Shown: positions 52,118 to 61,875 of the stretch, piece after piece | Layout: the number at the start of each line of letters is the position of its first letter | Position numbering within the stretch: the stretch's first letter is position 1 | Source of the DNA: an uncultured Eubacteriales bacterium | GTDB taxonomy: Bacteria > Bacillota > Clostridia > Christensenellales > CAG-138 | Direction of reading: 5' to 3' | DNA length: 64,000 bases | Assembly: GCA_902801845.1 (NCBI GenBank) | Contig: CADCJW010000008.1 | Span: 1 to 64,000 of the forward strand | Position numbers and translations under genes: made by a program | The notes under the pieces: model-generated | What the model saw: only the letters and a program-made list of their open reading frames with translations | What the model was told of the DNA's origin: nothing | Databases searched by the model: none

Positions 52118-53910
52118 AGCGCGACGCCTCATCGAAATATGCGATACTGAGCCTCTTTGAGAAGGGGCAGAGCGAGCGCCTTTTGAAGCTGGACAGGATC
52201 CTGCTCACGGCTCTGACGCTACTGTACGCCCTCATCGCCCTTTTGAATTTGGGCACGCTGTCCTTCCCCACCACGGTCTACCGGGGGGAGGTTGGGGATA
52301 GCCTCACCCTGGACTTCGGGCAGGTGGTCACCTTCGACACCGTCTGGTTCAACGGGAACGTGGCCCAGGGGACCTTGCGCTTCGAGGGCGACGACGGCAC
52401 GGAGGAGACCTACACCGAGGACCAGGGGGATATGTTCAAGTGGCATGAGGTGGACATGAGCCTCACCACCCGGTACCTCAGGGTCACGGTGGAGGACCGG
52501 GAGGCCGCCTTCAACGAGATCGCCTTCTTCTCGGAGGGGGAGCTGCTGCCCGTCAGGGTGCTGGAGGTGTTCGGCGACAACCAGAGCGCCCTGAACCTGG
52601 TGGACGAGCAGGACACGGTGCCTGAATCCCCCAGCTACTTCAACGGCATGATCTTCGACGAGATCTACCATGGCCGCACCGCCTACGAGAACATCCACAA
52701 CATGTCCGTCTATGAATGGACCCACCCGCCCCTGGGCAAGCTCATCATCGCCCTGGGCATCCTGGTCTTTGGCATGAAGCCCTTTGGCTGGCGGATCATG
52801 GGGGCCCTGTTCGGGGTGGCCATGGTGCCCCTCCTGTACGTGTTCGCCAAGCGCATCCTCAAGCGCACGGACTTCGCCTTCGTGACGGCGGGCCTGTGGG
52901 CTTTCGACTGCATGCACTTCACCCAGACCCGCATCGCCACCATCGACGTGTACGGGGTGTTCTTCATCCTGCTCATGTTCTTCTTCATGTATGAATACGT
53001 GCGGCAAGATTACTTCACCGCGCCGCTGAAGCAGAAGCTGCGGCCGCTGGCTCTGTCCGGGGTGGCCTTCGGTTTGGGCTGCAGCAGCAAGTGGATCGGC
53101 TGTTACGCGGGGGCGGGCCTGGCGGTGGTGCTGTTCTATCATCTGTTGTGCGCCCTTTTCGAGGCCTACAAGGGCCATGACGAGGGGGCGAAGGGGAAGC
53201 GGGCCCGCTTCTGGAAGGAGCTGTGGATCACGGCCCTCTGGTGCTGTCTCTGGTTCCTTCTGGTGCCCGGGGCCATCTATTTCGCTTCCTATTTCCCCTA
53301 CTACCGGTATGAGGCCTCCCTCCGGGAGAGCTACGGCCTGGGGGACATGTGGCGGACGTTGCTCAAGAACCAAAAGGACATGTACAACTACCACAGCAAG
53401 CTCACCGCCACCCATATGTGCCAGAGCGCCTGGTACCAGTGGCCCTTCACCTTCAAGAGCGTCTGGTTCTACGTGTCCGGGGACGGGGAGAGGATCTCCA
53501 ACATCGCCAGCACCGGCAACCCCGCCGTTTGGTGGGTCAGCGCCGTGGGCGCGGTGTGCCTGTTCCTCGAATGGGTGCTGGGGAAGGTGAAGCGGGACCC
53601 GGTCCATCCCATCCTGTTCGTGGGCGTGGCGGCCAACTACGGCCCCTGGGTGCTGGTGACCCGGTGCGTGTTCCTCTACCACTTCTTCGCCACGGTGCCC
53701 TTTTTGCTGCTGTCCACGGTGTATCTGCTCTTTTTGATGGAGCGGGAAGAGCGGCGGATCCATTGGATCAAGTGGGTCTGGCTCGCCCTGGCCGTGATCT
53801 ATTTCATCCTCTTATATCCCGCCATCTCCGGCCTGCCCACGGGCTACGGCTACGCCGGGTTCCTGGAGAACGTGCTGCCCGCATCTATCCTATACTACGG
53901 TTGGGTCTGA
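52114..53910 (+). CDS. Dolichyl-phosphate-mannose-protein mannosyltransferase-like glycosyltransferase (GT39)
   Basis: 598 residues, ATG overlapping the previous stop (ATGA), GAGGAGGG upstream. N-terminal helix about 30-50, then a beta-sandwich domain (about 55-155; FDTVWFNGNVAQGTLRFEGD, TTRYLRVTVEDREAAFNEI) of discoidin-like appearance, then the PMT core: catalytic loop MIFDEIYHGRTAYE with the Asp-Glu pair, and EWTHPPLGKLIIALGI. QWPFTFKSVWFY and a C-terminal NYGPWVLVTRCVFLYHFF follow. Bacterial relatives O-mannosylate secreted proteins. Whether it modifies protein or envelope glycan here is unknown. Confidence 0.82.
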   Translation: MKRDASSKYAILSLFEKGQSERLLKLDRILLTALTLLYALIALLNLGTLSFPTTVYRGEVGDSLTLDFGQVVTFDTVWFNGNVAQGTLRFEGDDGTEETYTEDQGDMFKWHEVDMSLTTRYLRVTVEDREAAFNEIAFFSEGELLPVRVLEVFGDNQSALNLVDEQDTVPESPSYFNGMIFDEIYHGRTAYENIHNMSVYEWTHPPLGKLIIALGILVFGMKPFGWRIMGALFGVAMVPLLYVFAKRILKRTDFAFVTAGLWAFDCMHFTQTRIATIDVYGVFFILLMFFFMYEYVRQDYFTAPLKQKLRPLALSGVAFGLGCSSKWIGCYAGAGLAVVLFYHLLCALFEAYKGHDEGAKGKRARFWKELWITALWCCLWFLLVPGAIYFASYFPYYRYEASLRESYGLGDMWRTLLKNQKDMYNYHSKLTATHMCQSAWYQWPFTFKSVWFYVSGDGERISNIASTGNPAVWWVSAVGAVCLFLEWVLGKVKRDPVHPILFVGVAANYGPWVLVTRCVFLYHFFATVPFLLLSTVYLLFLMEREERRIHWIKWVWLALAVIYFILLYPAISGLPTGYGYAGFLENVLPASILYYGWV

Positions 53911-53923
53911 CAAGGAGGTTCCT

Positions 53924-55447
53924 ATGCTATCCCAGGCGAACAGCTTCGGCCTATCGGGGCTGAAGGGCTTCCCCGTGAAGGTGGAGGCGGATATCTCCGG
54001 CGGGCTGCCGGCCTATGAGACGGTGGGCCTTCCCGACACCGCCGTGCGGGAGTCCCGGGAGCGGGTCCGGGCGGCGCTGAAGAACGCCGGCTTCGACTAT
54101 CCCTCGGATCGGCGGATCACCGTGAGCCTGGCCCCGGCGGATCTGCGCAAGGAGGGCAGCGTCTACGATCTGCCCATCGCCCTCGCCATCCTCTCCGCCA
54201 ACGGGCAGCTGAAGCAGGCGCCCCTGGTCCGGGCGGTGTACCTGGGGGAGCTGGCCCTCAACGGCCAGGTCCGGGGGGTGAACGGGGTGCTCCCCATGGT
54301 CATCAGCGCCCGGGAGGCGGGGGAGAGCGTGTTTTTCGTGCCCCGGGAGAACGCCAAAGAGGCGGCCTGCGTGGAGGGGGTCCGGGTGTTCCCCGTGGAC
54401 GACCTTTCGCAGCTGGTCCGCTTTTTGCGGGGCGAGGGGGACATGGCGCCCCTGCCCAAGGTAGAGTTTTCCCCGGAGGAAGGGGAGTCCCCCTGGGACT
54501 TCGCCGATATCCGGGGCCAGGCCGCGGCCAAGCGGGCCGCTCAGATCGCCGCGGCGGGCGGGCATAACCTGCTCCTGTGCGGCACCCCCGGCTCAGGCAA
54601 GACCATGCTGGCCCGGGCCATCCCCTCCATATTGCCGCCCATGACCCCGGCCGAGTGCATGGAGGTGACTAAGATCCATTCCGTCATGGGCCATCGGGGT
54701 TTGGTGACGGTGCGGCCCTTCCGTGCCCCCCATCACGGGGCGTCCGCGGCGGCCATCACCGGCGGCGGGGCCAACGCCCTGCCCGGGGAGATCAGCCTGG
54801 CCCACATGGGGGTCCTGTTTTTGGACGAGTTCCCGGAGTTTCACCGGGACGTTTTGGAGAGCCTGCGCCAGCCCCTGGAGGACGGGATCGTCACCGTGTC
54901 CAGGACCAGGATGAGCTGCACCTATCCCGCCTCCTTCATGCTGGTGGCGGCCATGAACCCCTGTCCCTGCGGGAACCGGGGGTCCAGGACCCGACAGTGC
55001 ACCTGCACCCCCAGCCAGATACACCGGTACGCCCGGCGCATCTCGGGGCCGCTCCTTGATCGGATCGACCTGTTCATCGAGATGAACGACGTGCCCTTCG
55101 AGGATCTGGCGGGGAAGGAGAAGGGGGAGCCCTCCGCCAGCATCCGAAAGCGGGTGGTGGCCGCCCGGGCGCGGCAGCGGCTCCGCTTCGGCGAGGACAG
55201 CACCAAGACCAACGCCCGCATGAGCGTCCAGGAGATCGAAGCCTTCTGCCCCCTGAACAGCCGCTGTCAGGCCCTGATGGAGCAGGCGTTTTTGCGCATG
55301 GATCTGTCCGCACGGGCCTATCAGCGGATCCGGAAGGTGGCCAGGACCATCGCGGATCTGGACGGGTCAGAGCAGATCCAGGAGAAGCATCTTGCGGAGG
55401 CCATCCGCTACCGGCGTCTGTCCATTTTGGGGGAGAATGAGCTATGA
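53924..55447 (+). CDS. comM: ComM/YifB family Mg-chelatase-like AAA protein
   Basis: 507 residues. N-terminal S5-like fold with GLPAYETVGLPDTAVRESRERV; AAA module with CGTPGSGKTMLARAIPSILPPM, RPFRAPHHGASAAAITGGG and LFLDEFPEF; a zinc-type loop AAMNPCPCGNRGSR; and a C-terminal helical domain. In competent bacteria ComM is a branch-migration helicase for integrating DNA. It overlaps dprA by 4 bases, which supports a DNA-uptake role. Confidence 0.93.
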   Translation: MLSQANSFGLSGLKGFPVKVEADISGGLPAYETVGLPDTAVRESRERVRAALKNAGFDYPSDRRITVSLAPADLRKEGSVYDLPIALAILSANGQLKQAPLVRAVYLGELALNGQVRGVNGVLPMVISAREAGESVFFVPRENAKEAACVEGVRVFPVDDLSQLVRFLRGEGDMAPLPKVEFSPEEGESPWDFADIRGQAAAKRAAQIAAAGGHNLLLCGTPGSGKTMLARAIPSILPPMTPAECMEVTKIHSVMGHRGLVTVRPFRAPHHGASAAAITGGGANALPGEISLAHMGVLFLDEFPEFHRDVLESLRQPLEDGIVTVSRTRMSCTYPASFMLVAAMNPCPCGNRGSRTRQCTCTPSQIHRYARRISGPLLDRIDLFIEMNDVPFEDLAGKEKGEPSASIRKRVVAARARQRLRFGEDSTKTNARMSVQEIEAFCPLNSRCQALMEQAFLRMDLSARAYQRIRKVARTIADLDGSEQIQEKHLAEAIRYRRLSILGENEL

Positions 55448-56571
55448 TCGATCCAAGCATGCGGCCGGAGCTGTGGCTCCATTACGGCGTAGGCCCCAAC
55501 CCTCGTCAGTTTTCGGCGGTGCGGGAGGAATACTATTATCTGGAGGAGGCCATGGAGGACGTGGCCCGGGGCCGGGACAGCCGGCTCACCATGATCTCCG
55601 GGGAGGCCCGCAGCCGCCTGAAGGAGGCGCTGGGGGACGGGTTCATGGACCGGTACGTCCGCTGGATGGACAAAAACGGGGTGAACGTGGTCACCGCCAC
55701 CAGCTATGAGTATCCGGCCTTGCTCAAGGAGATCCCGGACCCGCCGCCGGTGCTCTTCTACCGGGGGACGCTGAACATGGATATGCAGCTGCCGCTGGCC
55801 ATCGTGGGCATCCGCCGCTGTACGGAGTACGGCAAGGAGGTGGCCAAAAAGTTCGGCCGGGAGCTGGTGAAGGCCGGGGCCACGGTGGTCTCGGGCCTGG
55901 CCACCGGGATCGACGGCTACGCCGCCTTGGGCGCCCTCTCCGTGGAGGGGGCCCAGGACCCCACCGTGGCGGTGCTGGGCTGCGGCATCGACGTGGTCTA
56001 TCCCCAGGGGAACGAAAAGCTCTACGGGGCCATCGCCGAGCGGGGGTGCCTCATGACGGAGTTTTTGCCCAAGACGCCGCCCCTGCCTCGGAACTTCCCC
56101 CAGCGGAACCGGATCATCAGCGGGCTTTCCCTGGGCGTGCTGGTGGTGGAGGCCGGGGAGCGGAGCGGGTCCGCCGTGACGGCGCGGCTTGCGCTGGAGC
56201 AGGGCCGGGAGGTGTTCGCCATCCCGGGCCGGATCACGGACCCCATGAGCGTGGGCACCAACGCCATGATCCGCCGGGGGGAGGCGAAGACCGTCACCTC
56301 CGTGTCGGATATTTTAGAGGAGTTCGGCGAGGGCGGCGCCGGGGACGAGGTCCGCTCGGTGCGGTTCAATGAGCTTTCGCCCCTGGAACAGCGGGTGGTG
56401 AAGGCCCTGTCCGAGGGGGAGAAAAACGAGGACGAGCTGCTGGAACGGTGCGGCGGCGGGGTGGACGAGCTCATTTCCACCTTGACAGGACTGACGTTTT
56501 CGGGAATAATAAAGCAACTGCCGGGGAGCGTGTACGCGCTGGACACCCTGGAGACGAATATCGTGTATTGA
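55444..56571 (+). CDS. dprA: DNA-processing protein DprA
   Basis: 375 residues. Rossmann-like core with VGIRRCTEYGKEVAKKFG, VSGLATGIDGYAALGAL, VLGCGIDVVYPQGNEKLY, RNRIISGLSLGVLVVEA and GREVFAIPGRITDPMS; a C-terminal winged helix (VKALSEGEKNEDELLERCGG). The usual GIDGAAH reads GIDGYAALG, a mild departure. It loads RecA on incoming single-stranded DNA. 15 bases before topA. Confidence 0.93.
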   Translation: MIDPSMRPELWLHYGVGPNPRQFSAVREEYYYLEEAMEDVARGRDSRLTMISGEARSRLKEALGDGFMDRYVRWMDKNGVNVVTATSYEYPALLKEIPDPPPVLFYRGTLNMDMQLPLAIVGIRRCTEYGKEVAKKFGRELVKAGATVVSGLATGIDGYAALGALSVEGAQDPTVAVLGCGIDVVYPQGNEKLYGAIAERGCLMTEFLPKTPPLPRNFPQRNRIISGLSLGVLVVEAGERSGSAVTARLALEQGREVFAIPGRITDPMSVGTNAMIRRGEAKTVTSVSDILEEFGEGGAGDEVRSVRFNELSPLEQRVVKALSEGEKNEDELLERCGGGVDELISTLTGLTFSGIIKQLPGSVYALDTLETNIVY

Positions 56572-56586
56572 GAAGAAGGTATAGAC

Positions 56587-58665
56587 ATGGCCGAATCATT
56601 GGTGATCGTGGAGTCGCCCGCCAAGGCGAAGACCATTGAAAAGTTTTTAGGGAGCAAGTATAAGGTGGTGGCCAGCCAGGGCCACATCCGGGACTTGCCC
56701 AAGTCCCAACTGGGGGTGGACGTGGAAAAGGGCTTCGAGCCCAAGTACATCGCCCTCCGGGGACGCAAGGAGGTTTTGGAGACCATCCGCAAGGAGGCGA
56801 AGAAGGCCGACAAGGTGTATCTCGCCACCGACCCTGATCGGGAGGGGGAGGCCATCAGCTGGCACCTGGCGGAGGTTTTGAAGCTGGACGAGAAGAGCAA
56901 GTGCCGGATCGAGTTCAACGAGATCACCGCCGCCGCCGTGAAGGGGTCCTTCAAGAAGGCGCGGCCCATCAACATGGACCTGGTGGACGCCCAGCAGGCG
57001 CGCCGGGTCCTGGATCGGCTGGTGGGGTATAAGATCAGCCCCATCCTCTGGGCGAAGGTCCGCAAGGGGCTCTCCGCCGGGCGGGTCCAGTCCGTGGCCA
57101 CCCGAATCATCTGCGATCGGGAGGAGGAGATCAACGAGTTCGTTCCCAAGGAGTATTGGACCATCACCGCTGAGCTTCAGGGGAAGAAGGCCTTCGAGTC
57201 CAAGTTTTTGGCCTGGGGGGACGTGAAGGAGCTGCACACCAAGGCGGAGACAGACAGGGTCCTCGAAAGGATCGACCAGAAGCCCTTCTTGGCCGTGGAC
57301 GTGAAGACCGGCGAGAAGAAACGGCACGCGGCGCCGCCCTTCACCACGTCCAGCCTCCAGCAGGAGGCGTCCCGGAAGCTGAACTTCACCGCCAAGCGGA
57401 CCATGCAGGTGGCCCAGCAGCTCTACGAGGGCGTGGACATCGGCAAGAAGGGGCCTGTGGGCCTCATCTCCTATATCCGTACCGACTCCGTCCGTATCAG
57501 CAAGGAGGCCCAGGCGGCGGCGCTGTCCTTCATCGAGGCGAAGTACGGGGCCGCGTATACGCCGGAGCAGCCCAACGTGTACCGGGGCCGGAGCAACGCC
57601 CAGGACGCCCACGAGGCCATTCGGCCCACGGATCTCAAGAACGATCCGAAGGAGCTCAAGGCCAGCTTGTCCCTGGATCAGTATAAGCTTTACAAGCTCA
57701 TCTACGAGCGGTTCTTGTCCAGCCAGATGAGCGAGGCGGTGCTGGAGACCACCGTGGCCACCTTCGACGTGAACGGGGTCAGCTTCCGGTCCACCGGCGT
57801 TAGGACCCTGTTCCCCGGGTTCACGGTCATCTACACCGAGGGCCGGGACGAGCAGGGGGAGAAGGAGGTGCAGCTGCCGCCCATCCATGTGGGGGACCGC
57901 TTCGAAGCCAAGTCTATCCTGCCCGAGCAGAAGTTTACCCAGCCCCCCGCCCGGTACACCGAGGCGACGCTGGTGAAGACCCTGGAGGAGAAGGGCATCG
58001 GCCGCCCCTCCACCTACGCGCCCACCATCACCACCATCGTGGATCGGGGGTACGTGCTGCGGGAGAAGAAGGTTCTGCAGCCCACGGAGCTGGGGTTCGT
58101 GGTGACCCGGCTCATGAAGGAGAATTTCAAGGGCATCGTGGACGTGGCTTTCACCGCCGGCATGGAGGAGAAGCTGGACGAGGTGGAGGAGGGGACGGTC
58201 CCCTGGCAGCAGGTCGTCGCCGATTTCTACGGGCCCTTCGAGAAGGAGCTGGAGGCGGCGGGGGCGAACATCGACAAGGTGAAGCTGCCCGACCCCGTGT
58301 CCGACGTGCCCTGCGACAAGTGCGGAGCCATGATGGTCATCAAGACGGGCCGGTTCGGAAAGTTTTTGGCCTGCCCGAACTTCCCCGCCTGCCGGAACAC
58401 GAAGCCGCTGGTGGAGAAGCTGGACGTGCAATGCCCCAAGTGCGGCGGGGATATCATCAAGCGCCGGACCAAGAAGGGGAAGACCTTCTTTGGCTGCGCC
58501 AATTACCCGTCCTGCGATTTCGTGAGCTGGGATAAGCCGGTGCCGGGGAAGTGCCCCCAGTGCGGCGGGATCCTGGTCCAGCGCATGGGTCAAAACGGGC
58601 CCTTCATCGCCTGTGGGGACCGTGCCTGCGGGTATATACAGCGGGGGAAGAAGGAGAAGGAGTAA
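56587..58665 (+). CDS. topA: DNA topoisomerase I
   Basis: 692 residues. TOPRIM LVIVESPAKAKTIEKFLG and ATDPDREGEAISWHLAE; active-site Tyr in GLISYIRTDSVRIS; GIGRPSTYAPTI. Three C-terminal four-cysteine zinc ribbons: CDKCG...CPNFPAC (about 577-605), CPKCGG...CANYPSC (about 618-642) and CPQCGG...CGDRAC (about 658-685). It relaxes negative supercoils. The RBS AGAAGG is modest. Followed by repeat copy F. Confidence 0.97.
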   Translation: MAESLVIVESPAKAKTIEKFLGSKYKVVASQGHIRDLPKSQLGVDVEKGFEPKYIALRGRKEVLETIRKEAKKADKVYLATDPDREGEAISWHLAEVLKLDEKSKCRIEFNEITAAAVKGSFKKARPINMDLVDAQQARRVLDRLVGYKISPILWAKVRKGLSAGRVQSVATRIICDREEEINEFVPKEYWTITAELQGKKAFESKFLAWGDVKELHTKAETDRVLERIDQKPFLAVDVKTGEKKRHAAPPFTTSSLQQEASRKLNFTAKRTMQVAQQLYEGVDIGKKGPVGLISYIRTDSVRISKEAQAAALSFIEAKYGAAYTPEQPNVYRGRSNAQDAHEAIRPTDLKNDPKELKASLSLDQYKLYKLIYERFLSSQMSEAVLETTVATFDVNGVSFRSTGVRTLFPGFTVIYTEGRDEQGEKEVQLPPIHVGDRFEAKSILPEQKFTQPPARYTEATLVKTLEEKGIGRPSTYAPTITTIVDRGYVLREKKVLQPTELGFVVTRLMKENFKGIVDVAFTAGMEEKLDEVEEGTVPWQQVVADFYGPFEKELEAAGANIDKVKLPDPVSDVPCDKCGAMMVIKTGRFGKFLACPNFPACRNTKPLVEKLDVQCPKCGGDIIKRRTKKGKTFFGCANYPSCDFVSWDKPVPGKCPQCGGILVQRMGQNGPFIACGDRACGYIQRGKKEKE

Positions 58666-58676
58666 GCTGCTTTTGT

Positions 58677-58813
58677 GTTCCTTTTTTCTCTTCGGTGAAG
58701 AGAAAAAAGGAACCGAAAAAAGAGAAGCACATGGGGATATACAGGATTAGACGACTAAGCATCGCTTCCCCAGTGAAGTTCTTTTGTACCGCTTTTCTTT
58801 CAAGAAAAGCGGT
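58677..58813. repeat. Interspersed double-hairpin element, copy F (type 1)
   Basis: Left hairpin 17-bp perfect stem 58677-58693 / 58697-58713, loop GGT, with GTTCC/GGAAC ends. Then CGAAAAAAGAGAAGCACATGG, GAAGTTCTTTTG (58775-58786) and a right hairpin with a 12-bp stem (58788-58799 / 58802-58813). It lies 12 bases after topA and 42 before trmFO. Confidence 0.85.
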
Positions 58814-58854
58814 CCGCTTCCAATAAAATCCTCTTTAGAAAGGGTCTGAACCAA

Positions 58855-60162
58855 ATGGCAAACATCACCGTCGTGGGCGCCGGGCTGGCCGGCGCGGAGG
58901 CAGCCTATCAGCTCTGCCGCCGGGGTCACGCCGTCACGCTGCGGGAGATGAAGCCGGAGAAGCGGTCCCCCGCCCACCAGCGGGACACCTTCGGGGAGCT
59001 GGTCTGTTCCAACTCCCTGCGCTCCGACCGGCTGGAGAACGCCGTGGGCCTATTGAAGGAGGAGCTGCGAGAGCTGGACTCCCTGATCCTCGCCTGCGCT
59101 GACGCCACCCGGGTCCCCGCCGGCGGCGCCCTGGCCGTGGATCGGGAGGGGTTCACGAACCTGGTGACGGAGCGCCTTTTGTCCCTGCCCAACCTTTCCT
59201 ACGTCCCCGGCGAGGTGACGGACGTCCCCGACGCCCCCTGCATCATCGCCACGGGCCCTTTGACCTCTGGCCCCCTCTATGAGCGGATATCCGCCCTGGT
59301 GGGTCAGCCCCTCCATTTCTACGACGCGGCGGCGCCCATCGTCACCCGGGAGAGCCTGGACTTTTCGAAGGTCTTCGCCGCCTCCCGCTACGGCCGGGGC
59401 GAGGACTATCTGAACTGCCCCATGACCAAGGACGAGTATTTCGCCTTCTACCGGGCCCTGGTGACGGCGGAGACGGCGGAGCTCCATGCCTTCGAGACGC
59501 CCCGGGTCTTCGAGGGCTGCATGCCCGTGGAGGTCATGGCCAAACGCGGCGAGATGACCCTGGCCTACGGCCCCCTGAAGCCCGTGGGCCTGGAGGTGGA
59601 CGGAAAGATGCCCTTTGCCGTGGTCCAGCTCCGGCAGGACGACAGGGACGGCCGCCTCTACAACATCGTGGGCTTCCAGACCAACCTGAAGTTTGCCGAG
59701 CAGAAGCGGGTCTTCGGCCTGATCCCCGGCCTGGAGCACGCGGAATTCGTCCGCTACGGGGTCATGCATAGAAACAGCTTCCTGCCCTCGCCGGGCCTTT
59801 TGAACTGGGACTACTCCCTGAAAGCGAACCCCCTTCTGTGCTTCGCCGGCCAGATGACCGGCGTGGAGGGGTACGTGGAGAGCGCGTCCAGCGGCCTCAT
59901 GGCCGCCCTGTCCCTCCACGAAAAACTGCTGGGCAAGCCCCCCGTGGACTTCACGGACCAGACCGCCATCGGCGCCTTGGGCCACTACGTGTCTGGATAC
60001 GTGGGCAACGATTTCCAGCCCATGAACGTGACCTTCGGCATCATGGCCCCCGCCGGCCAGCGGTTCAGGGGCAAGCAGCAGAAGAACCTGTTCCTCTCGG
60101 AGCGGGCCCTCGCCACCCTTCGGGAGAAGAAGGGGCTGCTGTCTCCGGCCATTGGATCATAA
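58855..60162 (+). CDS. trmFO: Methylenetetrahydrofolate-tRNA-(uracil54-C5)-methyltransferase TrmFO
   Basis: 435 residues. FAD-binding ITVVGAGLAGAEAAYQLCRRGH, SNSLRSDRLENAVGLLKEE, FEGCMPVEVMAKRGEMTLAYGPLKPVGL and GQMTGVEGYVESASSGLMAAL are TrmFO signatures (GidA relative). It makes ribothymidine 54 in tRNA. RBS AAAGGGTCTG. topA-trmFO order is conserved in Firmicutes. Confidence 0.97.
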   Translation: MANITVVGAGLAGAEAAYQLCRRGHAVTLREMKPEKRSPAHQRDTFGELVCSNSLRSDRLENAVGLLKEELRELDSLILACADATRVPAGGALAVDREGFTNLVTERLLSLPNLSYVPGEVTDVPDAPCIIATGPLTSGPLYERISALVGQPLHFYDAAAPIVTRESLDFSKVFAASRYGRGEDYLNCPMTKDEYFAFYRALVTAETAELHAFETPRVFEGCMPVEVMAKRGEMTLAYGPLKPVGLEVDGKMPFAVVQLRQDDRDGRLYNIVGFQTNLKFAEQKRVFGLIPGLEHAEFVRYGVMHRNSFLPSPGLLNWDYSLKANPLLCFAGQMTGVEGYVESASSGLMAALSLHEKLLGKPPVDFTDQTAIGALGHYVSGYVGNDFQPMNVTFGIMAPAGQRFRGKQQKNLFLSERALATLREKKGLLSPAIGS

Positions 60163-60210
60163 AACGAATTTTAGACGGCGCAGAACGCGCCCATACATAG
60201 GAAAGAAAAC

Positions 60211-61875
60211 ATGAGAAAGAAACAAACCAAACTGAAGCTCATCCCCCTGGGGGGACTGGGCGAAATCGGAAAGAACATGACGCTCCTGGAATACGGAGAG
60301 GACATCGTGGTCATCGACTGCGGCCTCGCCTTCCCGGACGACGATATGCCGGGCATCGACGTGGTGATCCCGGACATGACCTATCTGGAGGAGAACCGGG
60401 AGAAGCTGAAGGGCTTCGTCATCACCCACGGCCACGAGGACCACATCGGCGCCGTGCCCTACGCCCTGCAGAAGTTCGCCGTGCCCGTCTATGGCACGGA
60501 CTTGACCGTGGCCCTCATGGACCACAAGCTGAAGGAGATGCACGTTTCGGGGGACCTTCACGTAGTGAAGCCTGGGGACACGGTGGAGCTGGGCTGCTTC
60601 AAGGTGGAGTTCATCAAGACCAGCCATTCCATCCCCGGCGCGGTGGCCTTGGCCGTCACCACGCCCCTGGGGGTGATCCTCCATACCGGCGATTTCAAGA
60701 TCGACCTCACGCCCCTGGACGGCCAGCCCATCGACATCAACCGCCTGGCCTACTACGGCAGCAAGGGCGTCCTGTGCCTCCTCTCCGATTCCACCAACGC
60801 GGAGCGGGTGGGCTACACCCAGTCTGAGCGGGAGATCGGCAAGACCTTTGAGCACTACTTCGAGGTGGCGCAGGGGCGGGTGATCGTGGCCTCCTTCGCC
60901 AGCAACGTCTACCGGCTCCAGCAGGTGGCGGACGTGGCCATCGAGCACGGCCGGGTCATCTGCTTCGCCGGCAAGAGCATGGAGCAGATCGTGGCCTACT
61001 CTCAGGAGCTGGGGTATATGACCATCCCCCAGGATCGGATCGTGAAGGTGGACGATCTAAAGAGCTACGCCGACGACAAGGTCTGCATCATCACCACCGG
61101 CAGCCAGGGGGAGCCCATGAGCGGCCTGTACCGCATGGCCAACGCCTCCCACAAGATCAACATCGGTTACGGCGACACGGTCATTATCTCCGCCTCCGCC
61201 ATCCCCGGCAACGAGACCGCCGTGGGCCGGGTCATCGACGGCCTCTTCGAGAAGGGCGCATATGTGGTCTACGACCAGATGGCGGACGTGCATGTGTCCG
61301 GCCACGCCCGGCGGGAGGAGCTGAAGATGATGCTCCATATCGTGAAGCCCAAGTATTTCATCCCCGTTCACGGGGAGTTCCGCCATCTCATGACCCACGC
61401 CCGGCTGGCGCTGGATATGGGGGTGCCGGAGGAGAATATCTTTTTGCTGGAGAACGGCAGCGCGGTGTCCTTCACCCGCAAGGCCGCCGCCCGGGCCGGG
61501 GAGGTCCCCGCCGGGGCCGTCATGGTGGACGGCAGCGCCAGCATCGAGGACGCGGTCATCCGTGACCGTCGGGAGCTTTCCAGCCAGGGCTTGGTGGTGG
61601 CGGTGATCTCCCTCGACCGGGAGACCGGGAAGCAGACCGCTCCCGTGGAGATGATCTCCCGTGGCTTCGTGTACATGAAGGAATCCGACGAGCTCATGGG
61701 CGAGGCGGCGGAAGCCATCGCTTCTGAGGTCCAGCGGTTCGAAACCGAGGGCAAGGCGAACTACGGCGATATCAAGGCCGCGGTGAAGACCAGGCTCCGC
61801 ACCTTCTTCAAGAGCCGCACCAAGCGCACGCCCATGATCCTGCCCATCGTCATCGAGGGGGCGCGCCATGATTGA
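60211..61875 (+). CDS. rnj: Ribonuclease J
   Basis: 554 residues. Metallo-beta-lactamase/beta-CASP nuclease: GGLGEIGKNMTLLEY at 14-28, HGHEDH at 73-78, TGDFKIDLTPLDGQ, DSTNAE, and a C-terminal dimerisation/metal part. It performs 5'-3' exonucleolytic and endonucleolytic mRNA decay and rRNA trimming. RBS AGGAAAGAAA. It overlaps the next gene by 8 bases. Confidence 0.96.
   Translation: MRKKQTKLKLIPLGGLGEIGKNMTLLEYGEDIVVIDCGLAFPDDDMPGIDVVIPDMTYLEENREKLKGFVITHGHEDHIGAVPYALQKFAVPVYGTDLTVALMDHKLKEMHVSGDLHVVKPGDTVELGCFKVEFIKTSHSIPGAVALAVTTPLGVILHTGDFKIDLTPLDGQPIDINRLAYYGSKGVLCLLSDSTNAERVGYTQSEREIGKTFEHYFEVAQGRVIVASFASNVYRLQQVADVAIEHGRVICFAGKSMEQIVAYSQELGYMTIPQDRIVKVDDLKSYADDKVCIITTGSQGEPMSGLYRMANASHKINIGYGDTVIISASAIPGNETAVGRVIDGLFEKGAYVVYDQMADVHVSGHARREELKMMLHIVKPKYFIPVHGEFRHLMTHARLALDMGVPEENIFLLENGSAVSFTRKAAARAGEVPAGAVMVDGSASIEDAVIRDRRELSSQGLVVAVISLDRETGKQTAPVEMISRGFVYMKESDELMGEAAEAIASEVQRFETEGKANYGDIKAAVKTRLRTFFKSRTKRTPMILPIVIEGARHD

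Noticed and set aside
49847..52132. Minus-strand open frame of about 760 codons opposite the first glycosyltransferase
   Set aside because: Gln/His/Glu-rich antisense artefact; the plus strand encodes a membrane protein with a clear start and coupling.
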